Origin: Caloranaerobacter ferrireducens
Lineage (GTDB): Bacteria; Bacillota; Clostridia; Tissierellales; Thermohalobacteraceae
DNA: 64,000 nucleotides
Direction: 5' to 3'
Assembly (NCBI RefSeq): GCF_001730685.1
Contig: NZ_MDJR01000001.1
Location: forward strand, 682,001-746,000
The position numbers were made by a program, and so were the translations under genes. Position 1 is the stretch's first letter, and the number at the start of each line of letters is the position of its first letter. A model generated the notes under the pieces. That model made no database searches, was not told where the DNA came from, and saw nothing but the letters and a program-made list of their open reading frames with translations. Shown here piece after piece: positions 25,021 to 34,467 of the stretch.

Positions 25021-25515
25021 ATGAGTAAGCTTTTACCAGACTTATATGTAAATACTATATTTGATATTGATTTAAAAACATTAAAAGCTAAAGGTATTGA
25101 TTCAATTATAGTCGATATCGATAATACTCTTGTGTCATGGGAGACTGAATATGCATCAGAGGAAGTAGTTGATTGGTTTAAAAGAATAAAAGAACTAGGT
25201 TTCAAATGCTGCATTATTTCAAACAATACTAAAGATAGAGTTGTTAAATTTAATAGAAATTTAGAAGTTTATGCAATTCACAGAGCTGTTAAACCAAGAA
25301 AAAAACCATTTTTGAAAGCGATAAAACTGATGAATACCAAACCTAGTAAAACAGTTGTTATTGGAGACCAAATTTTTACTGATATTTTAGGGGGAAATAG
25401 ATTAGGAGCTTATACAATTTTAGTAGTACCGATTAGCAAGAAGGAATTTTTTTGGACTAGAATTATTCGCAAGTTAGAGAGAAGAATCTTAAGGAAAATT
25501 GAGAAGGTGAGTTGA
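25021..25515 (+). CDS. yqeG: YqeG family HAD IIIA-type phosphatase
   Basis: 164-residue HAD hydrolase. Motif I is DIDNTLVSW, motif II SNN in CIISNNTKD, the Lys motif KPRKKPFLKA, and motif III GDQIFTDILGGNR. YqeG proteins are related to phosphatidylglycerophosphate phosphatases, and the same family precedes aroE or yqeH in many Firmicutes. ATG 25021 follows AGAGGTGA; an upstream ATG at 25003 lies before that site. The stop codon nearly touches the aroE start, so the two are coupled. Confidence 0.9.
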   Translation: MSKLLPDLYVNTIFDIDLKTLKAKGIDSIIVDIDNTLVSWETEYASEEVVDWFKRIKELGFKCCIISNNTKDRVVKFNRNLEVYAIHRAVKPRKKPFLKAIKLMNTKPSKTVVIGDQIFTDILGGNRLGAYTILVVPISKKEFFWTRIIRKLERRILRKIEKVS

Positions 25516-25517
25516 TG

Positions 25518-26390
25518 ATGAAAATTAATTCTCTAACAAGACTTTATTGTTTAATTGGAAATCCTATTAGTAAGAGCTTATCACCTAGCATACATAATTA
25601 TTTATTTGATAAGGAGAAAGAAAATGCTGTTTATATGGCATTCAATATAGAAAAAAAAGATTTAGAAAATACAATTAATGGTTTTAAAGCAATAAATGTA
25701 AAAGGGTTTAATGTAACAATACCGTATAAAATAGATATTATAAATTTTCTTGATCAGTTAAGTTATGAATCTGAATTAATAGGTGCTGTAAATACTGTTA
25801 AAATTGATAATGGAAAATTAGTAGGATATAATACAGATGGATTAGGTTTTTTAAAGACATTAGAAGAAAGGAATATTTCATTAAAAGGTAAGAATGTTTT
25901 GATTTTAGGTGCAGGTGGTGCAGCTCAATCGATATCATTAACAGTTGCAAATGAAGGAGTTAAAAGCTTAACTATATTAAATAGAACAGTTAGTAAAAGT
26001 AAAAAACTTGTTGAGAAAATTAAGAATAGATTTCCTGAAATAGAAAGCAGTTACGGTAGTCTAAATGAAAAATATATAGATTTAAAAAAGTTTGATATAC
26101 TAATAAATTGTACTTCAATAGGAATGTATCCAGAAGTTGATAAAATGCCAATAGAAATAAATAGATTTAATAAAAATGTTATTGTATATGATATAATATA
26201 CAAACCATTAGAAACAAAACTTATTAAATCAGCGAAAAAAGAAGGTATGATTGCTATTGGTGGTTTAGATATGTTGATTTATCAAGCTCTACTAAGTGAT
26301 GAGATATGGCTTGGTAGAAAGCTAGATATAGAAAAAACAAAAAATATACTTAAAAGAAGGATTTTGTTAGAAAATGTAGAAGATATATAG
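25518..26390 (+). CDS. aroE: Shikimate dehydrogenase
   Basis: NADPH-dependent reduction of 3-dehydroshikimate to shikimate in aromatic amino acid synthesis. About 290 residues. The substrate motif LIGNPISKSLSPSIHN is at the N-terminus, catalytic Lys in NVTIPYKID, the nucleotide-binding GAGGAAQS near 128, and GGLDMLIYQA near the C-terminus. Starts at 25515 and 25518 (both ATG) are possible; AAGGTGA lies ahead. aroK and aroQ are 15 kb downstream, on the far side of the pilus locus. Confidence 0.95.
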   Translation: MKINSLTRLYCLIGNPISKSLSPSIHNYLFDKEKENAVYMAFNIEKKDLENTINGFKAINVKGFNVTIPYKIDIINFLDQLSYESELIGAVNTVKIDNGKLVGYNTDGLGFLKTLEERNISLKGKNVLILGAGGAAQSISLTVANEGVKSLTILNRTVSKSKKLVEKIKNRFPEIESSYGSLNEKYIDLKKFDILINCTSIGMYPEVDKMPIEINRFNKNVIVYDIIYKPLETKLIKSAKKEGMIAIGGLDMLIYQALLSDEIWLGRKLDIEKTKNILKRRILLENVEDI

Positions 26391-26391
26391 T
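26364..26391 (+). promoter_or_regulatory. Possible promoter of the pilus operon
   Basis: TTGTTA (26364-26369), a 16-bp spacer and TATAGT (26386-26391), partly inside the end of aroE. It is a moderate match in A/T-rich DNA. I saw no c-di-GMP riboswitch here. Confidence 0.35.
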
Positions 26392-26450
26392 AATTTTTGT
26401 GATAAAATACATCATAAGGATTTTAGCTACTAAAATAGAAGGTGAAATTA

Positions 26451-28130
26451 ATGAGTAGAAGTAAATTTCGTTTAGGTGAATTGCTAATTTCAGCAAGGAA
26501 AATAACAGAAGAACAGTTGAAATATGTTTTAGAAGAACAAAAAAAAACAGGAAAAAAGTTAGGAGAATTGCTAGTTGAAAAGGGATATATAAAAGAGGAA
26601 GAAATAATAGAAGTACTTGAATACCAGCTTGGAATTCCTCATATGGATTTAGATAAATACTTTATAGATCCTGAAATACCTAAAATAATACCTGAAAAAT
26701 TAGCTAGACGACATACTCTAATTCCTATAAGAAAAGATGGAAATAAACTTATAGTAGCGATGGCCGATCCACTAAATATTTTTGCTATTGATGATATAAA
26801 GATTGCAACTGGGTTAGATGTAGAGCCAGTTATTTCAACTAGAAAGAACATACTGAGTTCAATAGAACAATACTATGGTAAAGAAATAGCAGAAAAAGCT
26901 GTAGAAGATTTTAAGAAACAGTATAACGTTGATGATATTAATGGAATTGATGAGGAAATTATTAATCAAATAAATAACGCCCCAGTAGTTAGATTAATTA
27001 ATTCAATAATTAAGCAAGCAGTTAATAGTCGAGCAAGTGATATACATATTGAACCATTTGAAAATAGATTAAGAATAAGATTCAGAATAGATGGCCAATT
27101 GCAAGAAATTATGTCACCATCGATATCTACACATTCTGCTATAGTAACAAGAATAAAAATTATGGGGAAAATGAATATTGCTGAAAAAAGGGTACCACAG
27201 GATGGTAGGGTAGAAATAAATATTGATGGAAGAGATATAGATTTACGAATTTCAACAATGCCAACAGTTTATGGAGAAAAAGTAGTAATAAGGCTTTTAG
27301 ATAGAGGGAATTTTCTGCTTAATAAAGAACAATTGGGATTTATTAATGAGAATTTATTACGTTTTAATAAAATAGTTAAAAATCCAAACGGTATTATCTT
27401 AGTTACTGGACCTACAGGAAGCGGTAAGACGACAACATTATATGCTTTATTAAGAGAACTAAATTCGATGGATAAAAATATTATTACTTTAGAAGATCCT
27501 GTTGAATACAAGCTAGATGGAATAAATCAAGTTCAAATAAATAATAAAGCAGGACTTACATTTGCAACTGGATTACGCTCAATATTAAGGCAGGATCCAG
27601 ATATTATTATGGTTGGGGAAATTAGAGATGAAGAGACAGCAAGGTTAGCAGTTAGAGCAGCAATAACAGGTCATTTAGTAATAAGTACAATGCATACTAA
27701 TGATGCTCCGTCTACGATAGCAAGACTTATTGACATGGGTATAGAACCATATTTGATTTCTTCGTCGCTTGTTGGAGTTGTTTCTCAAAGATTGGTAAGA
27801 AAAATATGTGATAATTGCAAAATATCTTATACACCTGATCAGATTGAAATAAAAAGTCTTAATATAGACGAAAAGACTAGACTTTTTAAAGGAAAAGGGT
27901 GTAGTCAATGTTATAATACAGGATATAAAGGAAGAACTGCGATACATGAAATTATGATTATAGATAAGGAGATAAGAAAGCTTATTGATGAAAAAGCTAG
28001 TAATGATATTTTAAGGTTGAATTCATCAAAAAATGGTATGATCACACTTAGAGAAAATTGCAGATCATTAGTTTTAGATGGTATTACAACTTTTGAAGAA
28101 TTAATGAGAGTAACATATACTATAGAATAG
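26451..28130 (+). CDS. pilB: Type IV pilus extension ATPase PilB
   Basis: 559-residue GspE/PilB ATPase that powers pilin polymerisation at the inner face of the membrane. The N-terminal GspE-N domain (about 1-150) shows the LGELLxxxGYI pattern. The ATPase core holds Walker A GPTGSGKTTTLY, the Asp box region LRQDPDIIMVGEIRD and the His box. The C-terminal zinc motif pairs CDNC with CSQC. ATG 26451 follows AGAAGGTGA; GTG 26442 lies inside that site. It is the first gene of the pil run. Confidence 0.96.
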   Translation: MSRSKFRLGELLISARKITEEQLKYVLEEQKKTGKKLGELLVEKGYIKEEEIIEVLEYQLGIPHMDLDKYFIDPEIPKIIPEKLARRHTLIPIRKDGNKLIVAMADPLNIFAIDDIKIATGLDVEPVISTRKNILSSIEQYYGKEIAEKAVEDFKKQYNVDDINGIDEEIINQINNAPVVRLINSIIKQAVNSRASDIHIEPFENRLRIRFRIDGQLQEIMSPSISTHSAIVTRIKIMGKMNIAEKRVPQDGRVEINIDGRDIDLRISTMPTVYGEKVVIRLLDRGNFLLNKEQLGFINENLLRFNKIVKNPNGIILVTGPTGSGKTTTLYALLRELNSMDKNIITLEDPVEYKLDGINQVQINNKAGLTFATGLRSILRQDPDIIMVGEIRDEETARLAVRAAITGHLVISTMHTNDAPSTIARLIDMGIEPYLISSSLVGVVSQRLVRKICDNCKISYTPDQIEIKSLNIDEKTRLFKGKGCSQCYNTGYKGRTAIHEIMIIDKEIRKLIDEKASNDILRLNSSKNGMITLRENCRSLVLDGITTFEELMRVTYTIE

Positions 28131-28138
28131 GTGATGAT

Positions 28139-29194
28139 ATGAATATTTCAGAGTTATAAAAAAAAACTATTGAATTAAGAGCTTCAGATTTACATATTAC
28201 AGTAGGTTATCCACCTGTTATGAGGATTAATGGGAAACTTGTAAAATATGGAGAAGAGACATTAACTCCAGAAAAAAATCTTAGTCTTGTAAAACAGATT
28301 CTTGATGAAGAAAAATTTAAACAATTAGAAATAAAAGGGGAAATAGATACTTCTTACTCAGTAGCAGGTCTGGGAAGATTTAGAATTAATGTATATAAGC
28401 AAAGAGGTACATATGGAATGGCGATACGTGCTGTATCGCTAAAAATTCCTACAATTGAAGAGCTTGGGTTACCTACAATTGTAAAGGAATTATCGAGAAA
28501 ACAAAGAGGATTAATATTAGTAACGGGACCTACTGGTAGTGGTAAGTCAACTACATTAGCTTCTATGATAGATTGTATAAACAGAGAAAGAAGTTGTCAT
28601 ATTTTGACATTAGAAGACCCTATTGAATATTTGCATAAACATAATAAAAGTATTATAAATCAAAGAGAAATTGGCAGCGATTCTAGAAGTTTTGCTAGCG
28701 CTTTAAGAGCTGCGTTAAGACAAGACCCCGATGTGATATTAGTAGGTGAAATGAGAGATTTAGAAACTATTTCGATTGCTATTACAGCTGCAGAAACAGG
28801 ACATCTTGTACTGTCAACTTTACATACAATAGGAGCATCTAAAACTATTGACAGAATTATAGATGTTTTTCCTCCGCACCAGCAACAACAAATAAAAATA
28901 CAGTTGTCTGCTGTATTGGAAGGTATAATATCACAACAATTAATACCTAGAATAGATAATGAAGGAAGAGTATTAGCATTAGAGATAATGATCGCGACGC
29001 CTGCGATAAGGAATTTGATTAGAGAAGGAAAAACATATCAGATACAAACAGCAATACAGACAGGAATGAAATTTGGTATGCAGACAATGGATAATTCACT
29101 TATAAACCTTTTTAGACAGGGGTTAATAAGTAAAAATACAGCGTTAGATTATGCAGTTGATAGGGAATTTATAAGTAGATTTATAGGATTTTGA
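28139..29194 (+). pseudogene. pilT: Type IV pilus retraction ATPase PilT with in-frame ochre stop at codon 7
   Basis: Reading from ATG 28139 (ribosome site AGGTGATG, eight bases after pilB) gives Met-Asn-Ile-Ser-Glu-Leu, then TAA at 28157-28159, then an uninterrupted PilT frame beginning KKTIELRASDLHITVGYPP. The total of about 350 codons is exactly the normal PilT size. The core is intact: GPTGSGKST, LRQDPDVILVGEMRD and the C-terminal PilT signature region AIRNLIREGKTYQ. A single T-to-A change from TTA explains the stop. An ATG at 28220 could restart translation but lacks 27 residues and has no good ribosome site. Confidence 0.8.
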
Positions 29195-29219
29195 TAACAT
29201 TTAGGTTAGGGGTGAATAT

Positions 29220-30431
29220 ATGCCCGTCTATAGATATAAAGCAGTGACCTTTGATGGTAAGAAGATACAAGGACAATATAATGCAAGTTCAAAGATAGAA
29301 GTTATTAATATGTTAAAATCAGATAACATTTATCCGATTGAGATTGATGAAGTAATAGGCAGTAAGGATATAAAAGATTTAAAAATATTTAATAGAATAA
29401 AAATCAAAGATATTGCTGTATTTTGTAGACAATTTTATACAATGTTAAATTCAGGGGTTACTATTGTAAATTGTTTAGAAGTGCTTAGAAATCAGGCTGA
29501 AAATAAAAAATTGAAAAAGACTTTAGGACAAGTTTTTGAGTCAGTTCAAAAAGGAATGACATTATCTGAGTCCTTAAAAAGTCATAAAGAAGTATTTCCA
29601 GAATTATTGATAAATATGGTTGAAGCAGGAGAAGTAAGTGGTAATCTAGATACGATAATGGATAGAATGGCTACCCATTATGAAAAAGAGAATAAAATTA
29701 GTAATAAAATAAAAAGCGCAATGATATATCCAATAATCTTAAGTATTGTAGCAACAGTAGTAGTAGTTTTTTTATTGACAGTAGTAATGCCTACATTTGT
29801 ATCAATGTTTCAACAAAGTGGTGCAACGTTACCTGCTCCAACGCTTATTTTATTAGGGATTAGTGATATAATAAAAAACTATTGGTATCTAATTATAACA
29901 TTAATTATAATTTTAATATATTTCTTTAAAAAGTATTATGAAACTGAAAAAGGAAGATTATATATTGATAATTTGAAACTTAAAATTCCTATTTTAAATA
30001 ACCTAATAAGAAAAATTACTACAAGCAGGTTTACAAGGACATTATCAACATTATTAGCTAGTGGAGTTCCTTTAATAAAGGCTTTAGAAATAGTTTCAAA
30101 AATAGTTGGCAATAGAGTAGTAGAAGAAGGTCTAAATAGAGTTAAAGACGAAGTTAGAAGAGGATTGGATTTAGCATCACCTATAGAAAAAATGGGGATT
30201 TTTCCACCTATGGTTGTATCTATGATAAAAATTGGTGAAGAATCAGGTTCACTTGATGAAATTTTGGACAAGACTGCAAATTTTTATGATGATGAGGTAG
30301 AGGCTTCTCTACAGAAATTGACTTCACTAATAGAACCGATAATGATTATTATTATGGCCTTAATAGTAGGATTTATAGTAATTTCAATGGTACTACCTAT
30401 GTTTGATATGATTAATACTGTAAGGTTTTAG
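29220..30431 (+). CDS. pilC: Type IV pilus inner-membrane platform protein PilC
   Basis: 403-residue GspF/PilC protein on which pilin is assembled. Two T2SSF repeats (about 65-190 and 270-395) are each followed by hydrophobic segments, with three clear membrane helices (near 168-192, 218-235 and 375-397). FCRQFYTMLNSGVTIVNCLEVL and SRFTRTLSTLLASGVPLIKALE mark the two repeats. AGGGGTGA precedes the ATG. The order pilB-pilT-pilC is the usual one. Confidence 0.95.
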   Translation: MPVYRYKAVTFDGKKIQGQYNASSKIEVINMLKSDNIYPIEIDEVIGSKDIKDLKIFNRIKIKDIAVFCRQFYTMLNSGVTIVNCLEVLRNQAENKKLKKTLGQVFESVQKGMTLSESLKSHKEVFPELLINMVEAGEVSGNLDTIMDRMATHYEKENKISNKIKSAMIYPIILSIVATVVVVFLLTVVMPTFVSMFQQSGATLPAPTLILLGISDIIKNYWYLIITLIIILIYFFKKYYETEKGRLYIDNLKLKIPILNNLIRKITTSRFTRTLSTLLASGVPLIKALEIVSKIVGNRVVEEGLNRVKDEVRRGLDLASPIEKMGIFPPMVVSMIKIGEESGSLDEILDKTANFYDDEVEASLQKLTSLIEPIMIIIMALIVGFIVISMVLPMFDMINTVRF

Positions 30432-30450
30432 TGAAAGGAGGTGAAATAAA

Positions 30451-30828
30451 ATGATAAAAGCTATAAATAAAAGATTAAGAAATAAAAAGGGATTTACTTT
30501 GATAGAGTTAGTTGTAGTTGTAGCTGTACTAGGTATTATATCAGCTCTGGTAATACCAAGATTTACAAATATAACGGATAGTGCTAAAGCTAATGTAGAT
30601 GAACAAAACAGAAAATTATTGCAAAATGCGATTGAGTTATATGCAGCAGAAAATGGGAACTATCCAAGTAGTGATGAAGATATTGATAAGCTTATCAGTG
30701 ATTATCTAGATCAAGTACCTGAAGTACAATCAGCTGATAATAAAGCTTTCTTTTTTAACAAGAATACAAATAGAGTAGAAATTAAAGCTGATGATTTTAG
30801 TGATGATGATTATTTGAAAATTGAGTAA
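30451..30828 (+). CDS. pilA: Type IV major pilin (PilA-like)
   Basis: 125-residue prepilin. A short basic leader ends in KKG, then FTLIELVVVVAVLGI with Glu at mature position 5. The globular part is small and acidic, with a stretch (AENGNYPSSDEDIDKLI) as in ComGC/GspG pseudopilins. Cleavage by PilD (next gene) would leave about 110 residues. The ribosome site AAAGGAGGTGA is the strongest in the cluster, fitting a highly expressed subunit. No cysteine pair is present, so it is not a close ComGC copy. Confidence 0.92.
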   Translation: MIKAINKRLRNKKGFTLIELVVVVAVLGIISALVIPRFTNITDSAKANVDEQNRKLLQNAIELYAAENGNYPSSDEDIDKLISDYLDQVPEVQSADNKAFFFNKNTNRVEIKADDFSDDDYLKIE

Positions 30829-30860
30829 ACTAACATGACAATTAAAAGATAGGTGTTATT

Positions 30861-31616
30861 ATGATTGTAGTATTTGCAATTGGCCTAATTATAGGTTCAT
30901 TTCTTAATGTATGCATATATAGAATACCAAAAGGAGAATCAATAGTTTATCCGCCTTCTCATTGTACAAGCTGTAATACAAGGCTAAAAGTGTTTGATTT
31001 GATACCTGTATTTAGTTATTTGTTAAATAAGGGTAGGTGTAGATACTGTGGGGAGTATATTTCCCTACAGTATCCATTTATAGAATTACTTAATGGACTA
31101 ATTTATTTATTGCTATTTTATAAATTTGGGGTATGTTTTGATTTGATTAGATATTTATTTTTAACAAGTTTACTTATAATAATTGGTTTTATAGACTATA
31201 AACACAAAATCATTCCTGATAGTGTTTTATTGTTTGGCTTTTTTACTACACTTATTTTTAAATTATTATATTATTCTAAAGTGGAATTATTAAATAGTAT
31301 TTTAGGACTATTGATTGGTGGTTTGATATTTTTAATTATTGCGATTGTATCTCATGGAGGAATGGGTGGCGGAGATATTAAACTTATTGCGTTATTAGGA
31401 TTTTTCTTTGGTTGGGAACATTTACTTTTATTAATGTTCTTGTCTTTCGTAATTGGTGCATTTTTCTCGATCGTGCTGTTATTGCTAAGAATTAAAGATA
31501 GGAAAGATTTTATACCATTTGGACCGTTTATTTCTATTGCTGCTATTATTACTATATTTTATGGTGATATTTTAATTTCATATTATATAAATTACTTTTT
31601 AAATTATATGGGGTGA
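30861..31616 (+). CDS. pilD: Prepilin peptidase PilD
   Basis: 251-residue membrane aspartyl protease and N-methylase that cleaves prepilins after Gly. The N-terminal cytoplasmic loop has the zinc motif CTSCN ... CRYCGEY. The two catalytic aspartates are in IGFIDYKHKIIPD and GMGGGDIKLIAL. About eight hydrophobic helices are visible. It lies directly after the major pilin gene, and the pilM start region overlaps its stop. Confidence 0.95.
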   Translation: MIVVFAIGLIIGSFLNVCIYRIPKGESIVYPPSHCTSCNTRLKVFDLIPVFSYLLNKGRCRYCGEYISLQYPFIELLNGLIYLLLFYKFGVCFDLIRYLFLTSLLIIIGFIDYKHKIIPDSVLLFGFFTTLIFKLLYYSKVELLNSILGLLIGGLIFLIIAIVSHGGMGGGDIKLIALLGFFFGWEHLLLLMFLSFVIGAFFSIVLLLLRIKDRKDFIPFGPFISIAAIITIFYGDILISYYINYFLNYMG

Positions 31617-31621
31617 AAATA

Positions 31622-32680
31622 TTGTTTACTAAAGAAGTTATTTCAATGGATATAGGAACAAGATATATTAAGATTGCTATAGGCAAAGAGAAAAATGGCT
31701 CCATTATTATTAAAAATGCTTTTAAACTTGATACACCTACAAATTCTATTAAAGATGGCAATATATTAGATTTAAATTCTATTAAGAGTTTAATAAGCAA
31801 AAAAATACTAGAAGAAAAGGTTAAAGCCAAAAGAGTAATTGTTACAGTGCAAAGTTCATCTATAATAAAAAGAGAATTAGTATTACCTAAAGTTAAAGAA
31901 GAAGAGCTTAATTCTATTGTCAATATTGAAATTGAACAATATTTACCTATTATGTTAAGTGATTATTTAATAGATTATAAAGTATTAGAGGAGTTTGAGG
32001 AAGATAATGTAAAGAAAGTTAGGATACTAGTTGTTATTGCCCCAAAAGCTTTAGTTGAAAGATATTTAAAACTTATAAAAGAACTGAATTTGAAACCATA
32101 TGTTTTGGATGTTAATTCAAATGTAATTTCTAAGTTGTTTAGTTCAGATATGTTAATAAATAGCGAAAATTACAGTTTTGATAAGACTGTTGCAGTTATA
32201 GATTTAGGCAATGAGCAAATCAATGTAAATATTATATCAAGAGGAATTTTGTCGTTTAGTAGACTAATAAATAATGGTGGAAGAGAATTGGATATAAATA
32301 TTGCAAATTCATTTAATTTAAATCTTATTGAAGCTGAGAAAAGAAAAATTGAAACAATAGATTTGTTTGAAAATGAAATAGATATGACGTCTACACAGGT
32401 TCTTAATAACGTCGCTAGAAATACTATAGATATTTGGATAGAAGAAATTGATAAAATATTTAATTACTATACAAGCAGAAGTTTAGGAAATAAAATAGAT
32501 TGTATATATTTATATGGGGGTAGCTCTAATATAAAAGGTATAGAAGATTACTTTGCCAAAAAATTAAATATAATTACTAAAAAGATTTCAGATGTAGGCT
32601 TAGTGAATGTAAATAATGAGATAAATGATAAAGAAATTTCGATTTTCTTAAATAGTGTAAGTGCTATTATTAGAAGATAG
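31622..32680 (+). CDS. pilM: Type IV pilus assembly protein PilM
   Basis: 352-residue actin-like ATPase-fold protein that binds the N-terminus of PilN on the cytoplasmic side. VISMDIGTRYIKIAIG (phosphate 1), VAVIDLGNEQINVNI (phosphate 2) and CIYLYGGSSNIKGIEDYF (adenosine motif) are in the expected order. I chose TTG 31622, six bases after GGGGTGA; GTG 31613 lies inside that site. PilM-N-O genes are contiguous, as in full type IV pilus systems and unlike Bacillus comG. Confidence 0.9.
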   Translation: MFTKEVISMDIGTRYIKIAIGKEKNGSIIIKNAFKLDTPTNSIKDGNILDLNSIKSLISKKILEEKVKAKRVIVTVQSSSIIKRELVLPKVKEEELNSIVNIEIEQYLPIMLSDYLIDYKVLEEFEEDNVKKVRILVVIAPKALVERYLKLIKELNLKPYVLDVNSNVISKLFSSDMLINSENYSFDKTVAVIDLGNEQINVNIISRGILSFSRLINNGGRELDINIANSFNLNLIEAEKRKIETIDLFENEIDMTSTQVLNNVARNTIDIWIEEIDKIFNYYTSRSLGNKIDCIYLYGGSSNIKGIEDYFAKKLNIITKKISDVGLVNVNNEINDKEISIFLNSVSAIIRR

Positions 32681-32691
32681 TAGGTGAGTTA

Positions 32692-33249
32692 ATGAAAGAT
32701 ATAAATTTATTTTCTTATTATGTTAATAATAAGTGGATTTACAAAAAAAGGTTCTTTTATATAAGTATAATTGCTGCAATAATATTTATCTTATTAACTA
32801 CTACAACTTTAATTAATGTGTATAGAATTAAAAGCTTAAGAAACGAAATAAAAATGTTGGAAAGCTATTTGGAATCTGAAGACATTAAAGAAAAACTAGC
32901 TGAAATAGAAAAGAGAAACAATAGATTTAAAATCATGAAACAATATTATAATACTTTAGTCGATATCAACAAGAAATTAAAAGAGCAAGACATTATAAAT
33001 ACTGATTTTTTAGAAAAAATTACTTCTACGTTACCTAAGGATGTATATTTAAATGTTATGAATATAAGTTTAGATAATCTACAAATACAAGGAGTTGCAG
33101 ATTCTAGAATTTCTATTGCCAAGTTACAACATAACTTAAGAGAACTTGGTTTATTTAGTAAAGTAGTGATAATAAATATAAATGAAGAAAGAGGACAAAA
33201 TAGATATATTTTTTCGCTAAAATGTGTTTTAAAGGGAAGTGAAGGTTAA
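32692..33249 (+). CDS. pilN: Type IV pilus assembly protein PilN
   Basis: 185-residue bitopic protein. The N-terminus MKDINLFSYY resembles the conserved PilN motif that docks into PilM. It is followed by a membrane helix (about 22-42), a coiled coil (45-85) and a small alpha-beta domain. It overlaps pilO by one base (TAATG). It links the cytoplasmic PilM to the outer-face PilO. Confidence 0.85.
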   Translation: MKDINLFSYYVNNKWIYKKRFFYISIIAAIIFILLTTTTLINVYRIKSLRNEIKMLESYLESEDIKEKLAEIEKRNNRFKIMKQYYNTLVDINKKLKEQDIINTDFLEKITSTLPKDVYLNVMNISLDNLQIQGVADSRISIAKLQHNLRELGLFSKVVIININEERGQNRYIFSLKCVLKGSEG

Positions 33250-34466
33250 TGAAACTAAGCAAAAGAGAAAAGCACCTTCTAATAATATTACTTTTTACTA
33301 TTTTGATAGCTATATATTACAAAATAGTCATTAGTGATCAATTAAAGAAGATAAATGATTTAGAGCAAACTGCAAAAATTTATAGAACTAAAGTAAAAAA
33401 TGTAAAAATAGAGCTGGAAAATGAAGTGAATCAGGATGTTGAATATAAAATACTCAATGAAAAAATTATAAATTTATCTAGTATGCTGTTACCTGAGATG
33501 TTTCAAGAAAAAATTATAATTAGCATTGATGAGATGATAAAAAAATCAAATATTAGTGGGAATATATTAAATTTTAGTGGTCCTAATATTGATACTGTTA
33601 GTGAAGAAAGAGAGAATAGAGAAGATGAAGAATATTTAATAAAGAAACTGGTAGAAGAATATTATGATTTAAGCAAAAAAATAAATAAAAATAGAAAAGA
33701 AGAAAATGAAAATACTAAAGCTGATGTTGAAACTAAAGAAAATAGAGTAGAAAAGATGACAATGGACATTTTTTATACTGGTAGATACGAAAACTTAGTA
33801 AAGTTTATTGATTTAATACAAAATTATGATAAAAAATTGCTTATTAAAAATTTGAATATTATAAGAAATTCAGACAATGAAATTTCAGGGAATATAAAAA
33901 TTGACTTTTTTGCTGTACCTTTATTGAATCTAGTTTATGATGATTTTACAGTTTGGAATTTTGAAGATAACTATGGAAAGCAAAATCCTTTTTATTCAAG
34001 TAAAGTTAATACTGGAATAGGAAAAGCTAACGAATCTAATGAGATATCTTATGATTTTGCAATGAATGTTAAGCCATATAATTCAGATTTACCAACAGTT
34101 ACATTAGGTAAAACTAATGATTCTCAAAGGAAAACTTATGTATATGCTGATAATCCTTTAGTTGAAGATGTAGAAATTTATTTTTCAGAATCAGAAGGAA
34201 AATATTTTTTCAAATATAAGACGAATAGAGACAAATATCCTAACGATTTTAATAAATGGGTTGAATTCATTCCATTGAGTAACTCAATAAATATTATTAT
34301 ATATACACATAAAAGAAATTCTGAAAATGATATGTCTGGAGTAAATATTAAATTATATAATGAGACGGATAAACGTGTTTTTATTAGAATTACTGGTGAC
34401 GATCTATATAGACCAAGAGTCAATGTAGTAGGTGAATCTGGATTAGTAGATGTTGTGAGGGATTAA
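33249..34466 (+). CDS. pilO: PilO-like pilus assembly protein with long C-terminal extension
   Basis: 405 residues. A membrane helix near 8-27, a coiled coil (30-60) and a domain up to about 215 (VEKMTMDIFYTGRYENLVKFIDLIQ) match PilO. The highly charged linker at 120-160 is rich in Glu, Lys and Asn. About 180 further residues follow (from DDFTVWNFEDNYGKQNPF), unlike the usual ~200-residue PilO. This extra domain looks beta-rich and is not recognised. The position after pilN supports the call. Confidence 0.75.
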   Translation: MKLSKREKHLLIILLFTILIAIYYKIVISDQLKKINDLEQTAKIYRTKVKNVKIELENEVNQDVEYKILNEKIINLSSMLLPEMFQEKIIISIDEMIKKSNISGNILNFSGPNIDTVSEERENREDEEYLIKKLVEEYYDLSKKINKNRKEENENTKADVETKENRVEKMTMDIFYTGRYENLVKFIDLIQNYDKKLLIKNLNIIRNSDNEISGNIKIDFFAVPLLNLVYDDFTVWNFEDNYGKQNPFYSSKVNTGIGKANESNEISYDFAMNVKPYNSDLPTVTLGKTNDSQRKTYVYADNPLVEDVEIYFSESEGKYFFKYKTNRDKYPNDFNKWVEFIPLSNSINIIIYTHKRNSENDMSGVNIKLYNETDKRVFIRITGDDLYRPRVNVVGESGLVDVVRD

Positions 34467-34467
34467 T

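Noticed and set aside
26391-26450. A c-di-GMP riboswitch before the pilus operon
   Set aside because: The gap is only 60 bases and shows none of the expected conserved riboswitch core.
28220-29194. Taking ATG 28220 as the real pilT start
   Set aside because: It would drop 27 residues with the conserved RASDLHITVGYPP segment, has no good ribosome site, and the upstream ATG with a proper site is in the same frame.
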